Origin: Balaenoptera acutorostrata
Taxonomy: Eukaryota > Chordata > Mammalia > Artiodactyla > Balaenopteridae
NCBI RefSeq assembly: GCF_949987535.1
Contig: NC_080071.1
Location: 26,434,236 to 26,498,235, forward strand
Direction: 5' to 3'
Length of the DNA stretch: 64,000 bases
The position numbers and the translations under genes are program-made. The notes beneath the pieces were generated by a model. The model was given only the letters and a program-made list of their open reading frames with translations. It made no database searches and was not told the DNA's origin. Each line of letters begins with the position of its first letter. The first letter of the stretch is position 1. Shown piece after piece: positions 46,400-58,241 of this stretch.

Positions 46400-46688
46400 T
46401 CTTTGGCTGTGTTGGGTCTTCGGTTCGTGCAAGGGCCCTCTCCAGTTGCGGCAAGCGGGGGCCACTCTTCATCGCGGTGCAGGGACCGCTCTTCATCGCG
46501 GTGCGCGGGCCTTTCACCATCGCGGCCCCTCCCGTTGCGGGGCACAGGCTCCAGACGCGCAGTCTCAGCAGTTGTGGCTCACGGGCCCAGCTGCTCCGCG
46601 GCATGTGGGACCCTCCCAGACCAGGGCCCGAACCCGTGTCCCCTGCATTAGCAGGCAGACTCTCAACCACTGCGCCACCAGGGAAGCC
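46351..46688 (-). mobile_element. CHR-type SINE, type A, minus strand, with 24 bp internal duplication
   Basis: A reverse-complement copy with a (TTTA)n tail at 46,367-46,400 and its head at about 46,688. The segment ccactcttcatcgcggtgc is duplicated in tandem (46,462-46,485 and 46,486-46,509). Perfect 14 bp duplications ctccttccctcttt lie at 46,337-46,350 and 46,689-46,702. Confidence 0.96.
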
Positions 46689-46702
46689 CTCCTTCCCTCT
46701 TT

Positions 46703-47225
46703 AAGATGTCCTTTTGTCAAAGTGAATTTCTGTTTCTGGATTATGTAATCTGTTACTGGTTGGCAGTAAATTTCTTACTCACTGGAAGAGAATAAGCCCT
46801 TTTATGGCATTAAAGTATCAGTGCAGTTAAAAATACCCTTGTGATTTAAAACTTAAACACCATTCAAATAATGGATATTTCCTCTCTTTAAAGAAAAAGG
46901 CTAAGGATGAAAAATCAATTCAAATATGTATCTATTTGACATAATACAATTAACAAACTCTTGGTGTTTAGCATTTTAATATTGTCTATTAAATTATAAC
47001 TGTAACTGGGAACTACACCTCTCCTTTTATAAGTCTTGAGCTTGGTGAACTCTTAATTGCTTGTCAGTTTCCATGTATCAAAATGTACAATTTTGAGCCA
47101 GGCAGCCACTGACTCTGGCTTTCCAGGCATAAAATCTAACAAGTCTCAGCACATTTCCTTCTGGCAGGGCTTGCCACCCCCTCGCCTGCCTTTTCTCTTG
47201 GGAGGCTGAGCATGTGTGTGATTAA
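46703..47225. other. Non-coding DNA, nothing recognised
   Basis: AT-rich, with no exon or identifiable repeat. Confidence 0.45.
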
Positions 47226-47227
47226 CT

Positions 47228-47345
47228 AAGTACCACAGTGGTTAAGAGCTCAGCCTCTGGAGCCAGGCGGATTTGAGTTCACATCCCTGGCTTGGCTACT
47301 TACTATCTGGGTGACATTAGGAGAGTTACTGTTCCTGGTAAAGAA
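47228..47345 (+). mobile_element. MIR SINE 5' part, plus strand
   Basis: A clear MIR head: acagtggttaagagctcagc, ctctggagccaggcggattt, and tggcttggctacttactatc. Confidence 0.85.
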
Positions 47346-47744
47346 AAAAAACACCAGTGCAGATAAAATCAGTGTCCAAGGAGGGTAATGGAGATCCTTT
47401 TCTTAAGAATGTTACAAATGGGAGCCACCTGTGTCTTGGTTAAGGCTCCGTTTATGAAGCAGAACTCTTCCTGCTCCAAGCTGAGAGTTCTGGCTTTTTG
47501 TGCTTTTGATGATCTTGATCAAGTGACTCAACTGGGGAATCTTCAATTTCCTTATTGCTATAATGAGTCTATAAATATTCCATGGTCTTTGAGTTCTTTT
47601 TGTCTCTATCTATGCTGAGTAATCAAGCTCACTGTGTCAAAAACTATTGAATTTTTATATGTGGATGATTAATAACAAGACTTCGCATTGTAACACCTGA
47701 AAAACGCTTTCCTTTACTGACTCTACCTTGAGCCTTTTCAAGAG

Positions 47745-47860
47745 CTTGCAGAGTCAGTCCTATCCCTACTTTACAGTTCTGAGAACTGAAGCAAGTGACT
47801 TGCCTGAAGCTGCAATACTAGTGAAGTAGCAAAACTAGGATCAAAAATTACTTCTTCTGG
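47745..47860 (-). mobile_element. MIR SINE, minus strand
   Basis: Antisense MIR core: tccctactttacagttctga, gaagcaagtgacttgcctga, agtagcaaaactaggatc. Confidence 0.65.
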
Positions 47861-49890
47861 TTTCTATTTTTAAATTTTTTAGTGACACTACAGCTACCTT
47901 GCTGCAAGGATAGCACTTAAAAAAAAAAAGTTCTACCACAGCAAATTAATGTTATTATGTAAACAACATGTTGAACATCTTTTCCCATCTCTGAACTCTA
48001 GGTCAGCTTTGAAGGTACTGGCTACCTAAACATGCCTCGTCCCAAAGGACCCATTTTAGTCTGGGGAGACTTTGAGATTGTGGATGTTTCCAGTTTCATC
48101 CAAGGAATATGAAGGTCTGGGAGGCAAAGCAAAAATTCAAGGATGATCAGAAATTCAGATACATTCTGGAGTGAGCTACCCTTGACCAAACAAAGAACAA
48201 AGTTGCTATAAAATATAAAATCTAGTTATTAATAATCCATGTTCTCCTGTAGGATCACAGAACCACTCAAGACACTCTGAAAACTGTACAAAACGGGAGT
48301 AAGTTGAAATAGATCCCTCTGTGGTCTTATCAAAAGCCATCCTGTGAAAGATTTTCAGCTAAATTAATTATACTACGTATTTTCCTCTACTTACAGGAAA
48401 AAAAAAATCTATTTGGGAACATGAAAGGCAGCCAGACAAGGAAAAGAAATCACAAAATGTATATTTAGGATACTGATATTATGATAGAAAACACTCACTA
48501 CCAAACTCCATCTCATGTATAGAGATTATCACACATATCAGGTATGTTTTTTTTAATTTCTTTGAACATTAATTATTGGCTATTTTAGCTATTTCACCCT
48601 GGTGACTGAAATAGAAGTGGAAAGATGATAGGAAAGCAGAAAAGGATGGAGTTATAAACTGACTGTATGTATGTGAGTGTGTCAACTTTGAGTCTTTTTT
48701 TTTAAGCTTATTTAGTAAATGGAAAAAATAATACCTATTTCATTAACAGACTTAGCAGAATGTCTAGCATATAGAGGGCACGCAGAAGCAGCTCTAGCCA
48801 TACTAGTCTAAGTCTGCAATTAAAAAAGGTACTAGAAGGAGCTTTGCAAATCACTGTTGACCGAAATAAAAAATTTTCTCCTGGGCTTATAGTATTATCA
48901 GACATCACAAGACAAGTAGGTAGAAGATAACACTACTTGAATAAAGTGATTTTCTTATTTGGTATGTTTTTATATGATGACATATTTACAGGGATAATAA
49001 TATATATTTTCTAGATCTTTACAATTTTTTGTTGTAATAAATAAAGTGGATGACTGGTCAGAAAGGAACAAATATTCTCATACAGAGATCTAGGAATGTT
49101 CTAAGTAAATAAAGAGTTATTTTTGGAATGAAAAAACATAAAAGTGGGATTAAGATATTCTTTCTGAGGGTGCTAATGAAAATGATATACAAATCATTTT
49201 TAACATCTTAATTCTCTGATACATAGGAACTATTTATTATAATCAGTGGCCTTTTCTTTGGAATATTACTAAAACATAGTTTTACATCTGGCAAATGTAA
49301 GGCTACTTTTCTCTCTATATATTTTGATTTAAATTAAGTGTTGCCTCATAGCTCTGGGCATGATTCTTACGCATGTTACAAATTTTGCAATCTGTTAATG
49401 CATAGAACAAGATGAGCTATTGCTAACACTACTATTTCAACACCCAAGAGCTTCCTTCCAATTCTTTCTGAAATATCTCACCTTTTTTTTTTTTTTTAAT
49501 CCCTAACGTTAGAGGAGGTTAAGGAATTTATGAGTAAGTTCGTAGAACATGGTAATGGTAGTTTTGGAATACAATCCTTCCATTTAAATTTTAAAGTCAA
49601 GTCAATTCAGTGAAGCTAGTAATTTTATAATTATCATAGTTTTATTAGTGGGAGTTCATAATCCCATATCTGAAGGAAAATTTAGAAAATAATTTTGTAA
49701 TTTTTAGCTTGTCCATCAGTAAGATGGTGATAAATTAGTATGATATTCTGTTACAAGGTTTGAATTATGAATAAATATTTTTTAAAGGTCTAACTGTAAT
49801 AGATAGGGATCATACAATGTTAAATCTGAGAAAGACTTTAGAGATTGTCCACTCAAGCCACCCATTACATTTATTAGAAAACTGAGACAT
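47861..49890. other. AT-rich non-coding DNA, little recognised
   Basis: A weak MIR-like tail lies near 48,715-48,800 (gaatgtctagcatatagagg). A T-run lies at 49,482-49,498. No exon was recognised. Confidence 0.45.
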
Positions 49891-49892
49891 AA

Positions 49893-50068
49893 ATTGGGCT
49901 GTCAGATTTTGCAGGATGCCCAGTTAAATTTGAATTTCAGATAAACAATAGATAATTTTTGGCATAAGTATGTCCTATGCAATATTTAATTATACTAAAT
50001 AATTATTTGTTATCCATTCGAAATTCCAATTTAACTGGGTATCCTATGTTTTATCCAGCAACCCTACC
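49893..50068. mobile_element. Palindromic DNA transposon (MITE)
   Basis: The left arm (cagttaaatttgaatttcag near 49,921-49,940) pairs with the right arm, whose reverse complement reads cccagttaaattggaatttc (near 50,021-50,040). Matching continues to both ends, so nearly the whole 175 bp is an imperfect hairpin. It corresponds to a common palindromic mammalian DNA transposon that I cannot name with certainty. Confidence 0.7.
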
Positions 50069-50091
50069 CACAGAAGTATCATAATTCTTTT

Positions 50092-50212
50092 TGTTTTTTT
50101 GGGTTTTTTTTTGGCCATGCCACGCAGCATTCAGGATCTTAGTTCCCTGACCAGGGATTAAACCTGTGCCCCCTGCAGTGGAGTCCTAACCACCGGACCA
50201 CCAGGGAATTCT
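50092..50212 (-). mobile_element. Short older CHR/Bov-tA-like SINE, minus strand
   Basis: A reverse-complement short SINE of about 120 bp: tttggccatgccacgcagca at the left and accaccagggaattct at the head. The 11 bp duplication ataattctttt lies at 50,081-50,091 and 50,213-50,223. Confidence 0.88.
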
Positions 50213-50223
50213 ATAATTCTTTT

Positions 50224-51520
50224 CAAAGGGCATACAGTTAACTATACACTGATGAAGGAATAGAATCTGAACAATTAAGGGGTTTATAGAAAACTCTTAC
50301 AAAGGATTAAGTTCGATAGTAGAATGTTTTAGAAAAGCAAAATAACCTTATGTCATAACCATAATTTTATAGGAAACTGAAAACAATCGAATCATTTAAA
50401 CTGGAAACCTTCAAATCTATTGACTCTAGTTATCAAGTTCTAAATTGCTTTATTCTCTTAGAATTTGAAAAGTGCTCACATTTAAAAATCAGAGTTTCTT
50501 TTTTTTAATTTTTGCTAAGACAAGAGTAGCTCAACTGGTCCTCACTGTTAACCAGAACTGAATACCACCTATTCCTCTAAGCATGTTTTCTGAATTTGTC
50601 TAGTCAATGATTAAAGTAATTTTTAAGTGTCGTGAAATCTTAGTTATGAAAAACTAAGAATTAGAATAATTTAGTATCTTATAGCTCTAGTCCAATCTAA
50701 ACTTGATGTTTTAGATTGTTACCCCTTATTTTATAATATATTTTTATCATCACAAGCTACCTTTATTCATTTTTGTGTGTAACTTATAACAAATCCAAGA
50801 CTTAAATAGCACTGACATGTTGTATATTAACCAGCCTCAGCTACAGAGAGGTAGACAGGAGTGTCGCATGGGGGCTTCCTGGAAACTGAGGCAGGGCTCT
50901 TGAGTTGCCTTATGTAGTGAGGGCATGTGCCCCAAAGTTCTTACTTAGGCTTCTCCATTTCTCCTTGAGTAAATTTATCCTTTTCATATAAATCTCTAAT
51001 CAGCTCACATAAGTTTTCAAAATTATCGACATAAAGTTGATAATATCCTATTTGTTTAGTCTTGAAAAAAACTGTAGTTAAGTTGCATTTTTTTCATTCC
51101 AGATGTGTTTATTTGTCTTCCCTCTTTTATTCTTGTTAATCTTGCCAGAGGTATGTCAGTTTTATAAGACTTCTAAAATAATCAACTTTTGGCTTTGTTG
51201 ATCCCCATTGCATATTTACTTCCAAAATTTTTTTTCCAAAATTTTTAAATGTAATGCATTGCTCTGTGAAGTGGTTCCTGGGAAAAGGTCAAATTGGGGT
51301 TAGAAGTCAATTTATCAGGCATGTTACAGAGATGATACCTGCCCTGAGTGGGAAGTTGGACCCATGTTTTAGATACCCTCCAAATCTAAGAATCTTTGTT
51401 TTTGAGAGCTGTGTTATTTAGCAAGACTAGTAGTTGTAGCTAACTCCAAATTATCATTTTTTTAAATAAAAGTACTCCTTAGAAATATGAAATAAGAAAA
51501 CATGGTTAAAAAAAAAAATA
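50224..51520. other. AT-rich non-coding DNA, nothing recognised
   Basis: No exon, RNA gene or identifiable repeat was seen. Confidence 0.45.
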
Positions 51521-51525
51521 AAAGA

Positions 51526-51806
51526 TTTTATAGAGAACAAACTAGTGGTTACCGGTGGGGAGAGGGAGGAGGAGGGGTAGGGGCAATATAGGAGTAGGGG
51601 AGTAAGAGGTAAAAACTATTATGTATAAAATAAGCTACAAGGATATATGGTAGAACACGGGGAATATAGCCAGTATTTTACAATAACCCTAAATGGAGTA
51701 TAATGTTTAAAAATTGTGAATCCCTATATTGTACACCTGTAACTTACATAATATTGTACAGCAACTATATGTTAATTAAAAAAATAATAAAATAAATAAA
51801 AATAAC
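51526..51806 (+). mobile_element. LINE-1 3'UTR, plus strand
   Basis: Runs from atagagaacaaactagtggt through a G-rich tract (51,555-51,600) to ttgtacacctgtaacttaca and ttgtacagcaactatatgtt with an A-rich tail. It is 5'-truncated to the 3'UTR only, closely resembling the 3'UTR of the copy at 27,538-28,645. Confidence 0.9.
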
Positions 51807-51852
51807 AGGTCCTAAAATTCTGTAAAAGATTTTATTAAGAATGCACACTACA

Positions 51853-52146
51853 GGGCTTCCCTGGTGGCGCAGTGGTTGAGAATCTGCCTGCCAATGCAGG
51901 GGACACGGGTTCGAGCCCTGGTCTGGGAAGATCCCACATGCCACGGAGCAACTGGGCCCATGAGCCACAACTACTGAGCCTGCGCGTCTGGAGCCTGTGC
52001 TCTGCAACAAGAGAGGCCGCGATAGTGAGAGGCCTGCGCACCGCGATGAAGAGTGGCCCCCGCTTGCCACAACTAGAGAAAGCCCTCGCACAGAAACAAA
52101 CACCCAACACAGCCAAAAATAAATATAAAAATAAATTAAAAAAAAA
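51853..52146 (+). mobile_element. CHR-type SINE, type A, plus strand
   Basis: Starts gggcttccctggtggcgcag. Perfect 16 bp duplications aagaatgcacactaca lie at 51,837-51,852 and 52,147-52,162, among the best in the window. Its antisense strand is open for over 100 codons, including flanking sequence. Confidence 0.97.
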
Positions 52147-52224
52147 AAGAATGCACACTACAACACATGGTACCTTTTAGCAAGCCATAAAGAAAGAAAA
52201 TCTCATGCTAATATTATAATAATA

Positions 52225-52840
52225 ATACATTTGATATTTGTTATATTTACTTATAAGGTGGTAAAGAGCTTTATATATTTTAAAGATATAATTAATTCTT
52301 GCAACATGCTTATAAGGCAAAGAGAGGGCATAATTATTCTTGTTTTAAAGATGAATAGGGCTTCCCTGGTGGCGCAGTGGTTGAGAATCTGCCTGCCAAT
52401 GCAGGGGACACGGGTTCGAGCCCTGGTCTGGGAGGATCCCACATGCCGCGGAGCAACTAGGCCCGTGAGCCACAACTACTGAGCCTGCGCGTCTGGAGCC
52501 TGTGCTCCGCAACAAGAGAGGCCGTGACAGTGAGAGGCCCGCGCACCGCGATGAAGAGTGGCCCCCACTTGCCACAACTAGAGAAAGCCCTCGCACAGAA
52601 ACGAAGACCCAACACAGCCATAAATGGATAAATAAATAAATAAATAAGATTTTAAAAAATAATAATAAATAAATAAAGCAAATAATTAAAAAAAAACTCT
52701 AAAAGAAAAAAGAAAACATCTTGTTTATTAAAAAAAAAAAAAAAAAAGATGAATAAATGCAGCTCAAATTTATTGTGGGATTACCTTGCGGCCACACAAA
52801 TTAGTGGAAGAGTAGTGCTTGAGTCTCCACATTTCAGTAA
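52225..52840 (-). mobile_element. MIR SINE, minus strand, split by a CHR SINE
   Basis: Antisense MIR sequence at about 52,225-52,357 (taaagagctttatatatttt; ttgttttaaagatgaata) continues after the inserted SINE at 52,756. Family assignment is from position and partial matches. Confidence 0.5.
52358..52744 (+). mobile_element. CHR-type SINE, type A, plus strand, long A-rich tail
   Basis: Starts gggcttccctggtggcgcag and carries an unusually long mixed A/T tail of about 125 bp (52,622-52,744). The 11 bp duplication aaagatgaata lies at 52,347-52,357 and 52,745-52,755. Confidence 0.95.
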
Positions 52841-53047
52841 AGAACACAGAACATTCATGTATCTTAATACCAGGAACTATTTTTAAATTACTTATGGAAT
52901 ATAATATTATTTTCAGTTATTTTAACATTAGATTAAGGTTATTATAATTAATAATGATAATATTAGATCATTGTAAAAGTGATTAAATAGAGTAAAAAAT
53001 GGATTGGAATGTCTTTCAAATTTCTTTTATAAAAGTAATCAGTCATG

Positions 53048-53390
53048 GGACTTCCCTGGTGGCGCAGTGGTTAAGAATCCACCTGCCAATGCAGGAGACA
53101 CGGGTCCGATCCCTGGTGCAGGAAGATCCACATGCCAACCCATGAGCCACAACTACTGAGCCTGTGCTCTAGATCCTTCAAGCCACAACTACTGAGCCCT
53201 CGTGCCACAACTACTGAAGCCCGTGTGCCCAAAACCAGTGCTCTGCAACAAGAGAAGCCACCTCAATGAGAAGCATGTGCACCGCAACAAAGATTAGCCC
53301 CTGCTCGCCGCAGCTAGAGAAAGTCTTCGCACAGCAATGAAGACCCAACGCAGCCAAAAATAAATAAATAAATAAATAAATTTTTTAAAA
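53048..53390 (+). mobile_element. CHR-type SINE, type B with three internal repeats, plus strand
   Basis: The head is ggacttccctggtggcgcag. The middle has three copies of gccacaactactga (about 53,146-53,218). Perfect 16 bp duplications aaagtaatcagtcatg lie at 53,032-53,047 and 53,391-53,406. Confidence 0.95.
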
Positions 53391-53406
53391 AAAGTAATCA
53401 GTCATG

Positions 53407-54025
53407 CCAGGATGGCATTATCCAAAAGTACTATTTTATAAAAAAAGTATAATATACAGATATAGTGTTGTAAACCTTAAAATAGATCTCAAAATCAACT
53501 ATTTTCAGATCCTTTAAGAAAGGATTCTTCTTTAGAAAGAATTCATCAAAACGCTGTTCACTTTTGTCATATAGTCTACATAAGTAGATAGCACATTTAG
53601 ATGAACAATATTTTTCTATAATTATTTTAACTCGTTTACTAAAGCTATCTTTATCAGGTAAAAGCTCCTAGGAGATGATATTAAGTATCTAGTACTTCTG
53701 GGGGATTTGGTTACTAAATGTGGATAGATTGAGAAGCTGTTAAAACAACAGCTGTATAGTGAATGGGAATATTTGCAGAGTCTGGTAATTATTTTTATGT
53801 TATTTGTAATATACACTTATTTAGTATTATAAATTTTGTTTAATTTATACATTTCATGTGATTTATACCTTTAAGTATTATAACAGTATTATACATTTAC
53901 TATTTAGCATTATACATTTACTGTTTACTTACATTTATTTATACCTATTTATTTATATTTACTATTTAGGTATTTAATAAAACTATATTAATGAAAATTA
54001 ATATCCAGACCTAAACAAAATATAT
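53407..54025. other. AT-rich non-coding DNA, nothing recognised
   Basis: A stretch with repeated tatttactatttagcatta-like phrases lies near 53,880-53,975, a degenerate AT-rich repeat without an identified family. Confidence 0.45.
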
Positions 54026-54029
54026 TATG

Positions 54030-54215
54030 TGGTATTTGATAAATGCCTACTATAATGATTTACACCAATAAATAATATCAAGATTCACATATAATCTTGA
54101 CAAAAATCCTAAAGGACTTCCTTTAGTCTAATCCCCATTTTGACTCTCCAAGAGGTTAAGATTCCATGCCCAAACTCCCAGTTTAAGGGGCAGAGCCAAT
54201 ATTTAAATATAAATT
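54030..54215 (-). mobile_element. MIR SINE, minus strand
   Basis: Degraded antisense MIR: ctaatccccattttgactct, ccaagaggttaagattccat, and ggggcagagccaat. Confidence 0.6.
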
Positions 54216-54720
54216 CAAAATGTTTAATTTATCATTGGCTACTAATTATGTTAATAAAATCCTGCTCAAAGCAGAGGTTAAAGACGTATATAGATAAAGC
54301 TAAATTATGGAGTTCAATAATTGTGACATTTCTAGGATCTGATCTTTATCAATGGCAGAGAATTTTTTACTGGCTGAGCTGCATAATCACTTGGTATACA
54401 TGTTACAAATATTGATTCCTAGCCTTCTGATGCTCTCCCACCCTGCCCTTCCAGCCCAACTATAAAATATACCTCAAAATATGACAACCTTTGAGGTGAG
54501 CCAGTAATAAAAAAGAAAAAAAAAAAAACCTTTTCTTGCCCTTCATTTGTCTCTACTGAGACAAGAATCGGGGGGGGGGGGGTATATTGAGTACTTGTGA
54601 GATTCCTGACTATACAGAGAAATTCTTGAGGATGTCAGTATCCCCAGTGCTTAGCCCAGAGTTTGGTGTGCATCAGGTCCATCATACATTTATTGAATTG
54701 ATAAAGTGAAAAAAAAAATA
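54216..54720. other. Non-coding DNA with a poly-G run
   Basis: A run of 13 G lies at 54,570-54,582. Nothing else was recognised. Confidence 0.5.
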
Positions 54721-54737
54721 ATAAAACCAGGTTCCTG

Positions 54738-55045
54738 GCTTCCCTGGTGGCGCAGTGGTTGAGAATCTGCCTGCCAATGCAGGGGACACGGGTTCGAGCC
54801 CTGGTCTGGGAAGATCCCACATGCTGCGTAGCAACTAAGCCCGCGAGCCACAAGTACTGAGCCTGCGCGTCTGGAGCCTGTGCTCCGCAACAAGAGAGGC
54901 CGCGATAGTGAGAGGCCCACGCACCGCGATGAAGAGTGGCCCCCGCTCGCCACAACTAGAGAAAGCCCTCGCACAGAAACGAAGACCCAACACAGCCAAA
55001 AGTAAATAAATAAATAAATTTATTAAAAAAAAAAACAAAAAAAAA
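54738..55045 (+). mobile_element. CHR-type SINE, type A, plus strand
   Basis: Starts gcttccctggtggcgcagtg, B box GGTTCGAGCCC, (AAAT)n tail and A-run. The 10 bp duplication caggttcctg lies at 54,728-54,737 and 55,046-55,055. Confidence 0.95.
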
Positions 55046-55329
55046 CAGGTTCCTGCCTTCTAGCAGCTTGCTCCCTTTCCTGGATGTGGATACACATGTA
55101 CACATGAACCCACAGCAGTACACAAATATATCCCTGTATGCAAACAGGTGACTCAGAAAGCAAGTGCTTCAGAAGTTCCGAGTTGGAAGAAATCTGTGGA
55201 AGGCTTTGTTAAAGAGAGAAGCTGGATAGATGTAAATTTGGACACATAAAATATAGATGCAAAAGTATTCCTCACTGTGGAAGCAGCTTGGCCTAATGTG
55301 TGGCAACTGGAATAAACTCCCAATTTGAG

Positions 55330-55449
55330 GGACTTCCCTGGTGGTCCAGCGGTTAAGACTCCGTGCTTCCAATGCTGGTGGGTTCGGGTTCGATGCCTGG
55401 TCGGGGAACTAAGATCCTGCATGCCGCGCGGAGTGGCCAAAAAAAAAAG
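55330..55449 (+). mobile_element. Short CHR/Bov-tA-like SINE, plus strand
   Basis: A tRNA-like head of about 120 bp: gacttccctggtggtccagc, B box GGTTCGATGCC, then an A-tail. The duplication actcYcaatttgag (one mismatch) lies at 55,316-55,329 and 55,450-55,463. Confidence 0.92.
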
Positions 55450-55463
55450 ACTCTCAATTTGAG

Positions 55464-56670
55464 AGACAACATGGACCCCATCTAGAAAGGCATTTGCTGT
55501 TAGAAAACTAAAGAACAGAGAACAGAGTGTTGTCAAAACTAAGAACTTTGAATTCAATGGTAGGATGTGTATATCACATAAAAGGCCAACTTCCTTTGAT
55601 AAGTGATAATTTTAAAAATGTGTAACTGAGCGAATATTCAGGAGACAGTCTGAAGAGTTTTACACATAACCAAGAGAGGACAAAGGGAAATTGCTGGCTT
55701 CCCAAAGCAGGCTTTTGGGGAGAGAGTAAAATGATGTTATCCTTTTTATCTGTGTCCACTAATGTTTAGAAGTGGTGAGACAAAATTCAGAATTTTGTCA
55801 TGTCTAATGAGTTTTCATTGCTATGAAAGTCTTGGTTGAAATGAAAAGAAAGTACTCTTTAAAGTGCCTTAAAATAGAAATTGATGTGCTCCATAGTGTT
55901 TTTGAACCTCACACTCTCTGGGTCTTTCCTCATCTCAATGTCTCTGCGAGTGATAACATTTGCTGTTTTATTTCTCATCTCTGGATAGCCATTGACTGCT
56001 ACCTAAGCGAACTACTCCATAAGATGACCCTCAGGAGGCACAAATTCACATTTTCTTTACCAAAAGATATTAAAAACTAGCCATGTAGACTCTGCAAAGC
56101 TTTTCTCTCTTGAAATTGAAATGAACTTGAGGTTAAGACAGGCAGTAGCCTGCCTGTATTAGTTTCTGACTCAGGTTATACAATGATTCCCAGGGGGAAA
56201 AGTTTAAGGAAAGAAAGCAAACCCATTTTCACAAAAGTCTTTACTTCTTGGCTAGCACTGTCTTATCATATTTGAAAACCTGGAAAAAATAATGGAGAAT
56301 TTTCACTTAAGACATTTCTATTTAACTAATTTTGTAAGTCACAGCTGTGATTCTATTAAAGAACACAGACTTGTCCTCCTTGGCCAGCTCTGTGCTCAAG
56401 GATTGTGGCTGCCCTCAGAGAACTCTGGTTCGGCACTTGAAAGAGTTGCTTGTAGAAACACACAGCTCTGATGCAACCCTGAACAATACGAATGCATAAT
56501 GAATTGTAATAGATAGTGCCAGCCAGCACTGGGGAGGACAAAACTCTAAAAAGATTATTTAAATCTTCCAAGTTGGCTTCTTTGCAGTCACTTTTTAAGC
56601 AGTCTTTTGGATTTCTTCAAACAAACAATCTCAAGTCTTGTATCTTCTACAGAGAAGCCAAGAAAACAAT
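55464..56670. other. Non-coding DNA, nothing recognised
   Basis: Open frames at 55,823-56,080 and 56,356-56,571 lack known motifs and paired splice sites. Confidence 0.45.
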
Positions 56671-56674
56671 AGCA

Positions 56675-56830
56675 ACTAATTACCATATATTTGACTTACC
56701 AGATTCCAGACACTGTATTAAGCACTTTGTAGACATTATTTAAGAGTCTTAAAAACACAGTGTGGTTAATATTATTACTTTCTTTTTACTGATGAGAAAA
56801 CTCATAATTATCATTGCAAAAAAGCACTTC
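56675..56830 (-). mobile_element. MIR SINE, minus strand
   Basis: Antisense MIR: cagacactgtattaagcact, ttgtagacattatttaagag, and tttactgatgagaaaactca. Confidence 0.75.
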
Positions 56831-57905
56831 ACAATATTATAGTATAATAAGGATGAGCCACTAGTATCTTTTTCACAAATGTAATGTGGGTAGCACAGCA
56901 CTATAATAGGCTCTTATGAGATGATGCTATTGATTTTCTATATAAATAGTAATATTGACTCAGAGCATTTCACACCCAAGAGAAGAAGGCCATGGCCCAT
57001 GACAGACAAATAAAGGACAGGTCCTTCACTAGTCTTTTTCATCTCTGTCTCACACTCATTCAGATGTGTTTTTATCAAATATCCATGATTGCCTTTACAT
57101 AAGATATTTAAATAAAGGAAGCATTTTCAGACAAAATGGAAATGAATGACATTTGTTCTTTTCCACCTTCTTTTTAAATTAAATATGTAATTGAACTTTT
57201 ATTGTGTAATTATGGGCTTAATGCCCTCAGGTAAATTTCTAGCTGTCTAATTTTTACTGGACATACCACACACTTTTACCGTAGGGTAAGTTTAAAGACT
57301 GTCCAAAGAAAAATATCTGAGAGGTCTCTATTTGCATTGATTTATTACTCAAATTGTTGATCTTTATTCGAGAAAGGCCTAGTCTTTTTGAACTACCACA
57401 TAAGATAGAGGTTTATTGGACTTCTGTTACCAAGATTTGTCTCTAATTTCATTCACTGGTCTCAATACTGGACCCATACAATTATAGGAAATTATGTCCT
57501 TTTATTTTGTAGTTATATTCATAGATTTCTTCCTAATACAAACAAAAAGCCATGTAGATACCTTCTCTTTCAGTTGTAATTTTTATTTTTCTTTTAATTG
57601 TTATTTTCATTAACGAAATGAGTAATATTAATCATTCTTCTCGTTAAAAAAAGTAACATTCACTCAAGAAAAAAAAATGCATAAATGACTAGTACAATCA
57701 TTTTATAAACATATGAGACAGGAGTTTTCCTTCTTTGAGAGAGATTATAATAACTTTTCTCTATGTTGTACTGCAGCACATGAGGTATTTATCTACTATC
57801 TATTTTAGAGAACAAAGTTGTATAACTATTGTTTTATATTTACTGTTGTATACTTAGTAAATGAGCAAAAGTGTCTAGCTCCCAAGATTAGTCACAAAAC
57901 TAAGA
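56831..57905. other. AT-rich non-coding DNA, nothing recognised
   Basis: No exon, RNA gene or identifiable repeat was seen. Confidence 0.5.
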
Positions 57906-57922
57906 ATAAAATTAAGTTAGTG

Positions 57923-58226
57923 GGGGCTTCCCTGGTGGCACAGTGGTTGAGAATCTGCCTGCCGATGCAGGGGACACGGGTTCGAGCCCTGGTCTGGGAA
58001 GATCCCACATGCCACGGAGCAACTAGGCCCGTGAGCCACAACTACTGAGCCTGCGCATCTGGAGCCTGTGCTCTGCAACAAGAGAGGACACGACAGTGAG
58101 AGGCCCCCGCACCGCAATGAAGAGCGGCCCCCGCTTGCCGCAATTAGAGAAAGCCCTCGCACAGAAACAAAGACCCAACACAGCCAAAAATAAAATAAAT
58201 AAATAAATAATAATAAAATTTTTAAA
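57923..58226 (+). mobile_element. CHR-type SINE, type A, plus strand
   Basis: Starts ggggcttccctggtggcaca, B box GGTTCGAGCCC, (AAAT)n tail. Perfect 15 bp duplications aaaattaagttagtg lie at 57,908-57,922 and 58,227-58,241. Confidence 0.96.
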
Positions 58227-58241
58227 AAAATTAAGTTAGTG

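Noticed and set aside
46305..46748. 147-codon plus-strand open frame
   Set aside because: Nearly all of it is the antisense reading of a CHR SINE.
51853..54000. Regularly repeated sequence resembling an array
   Set aside because: The repeats are independent SINE insertions with different flanking duplications, not a CRISPR or tandem array.
55153..55557. 134-codon minus-strand open frame beginning MNSKFLVLTTLCSLFFSFLT
   Set aside because: It looks like a signal peptide, but the middle is antisense to the short SINE at 55,330-55,449 and the rest has no known motif.
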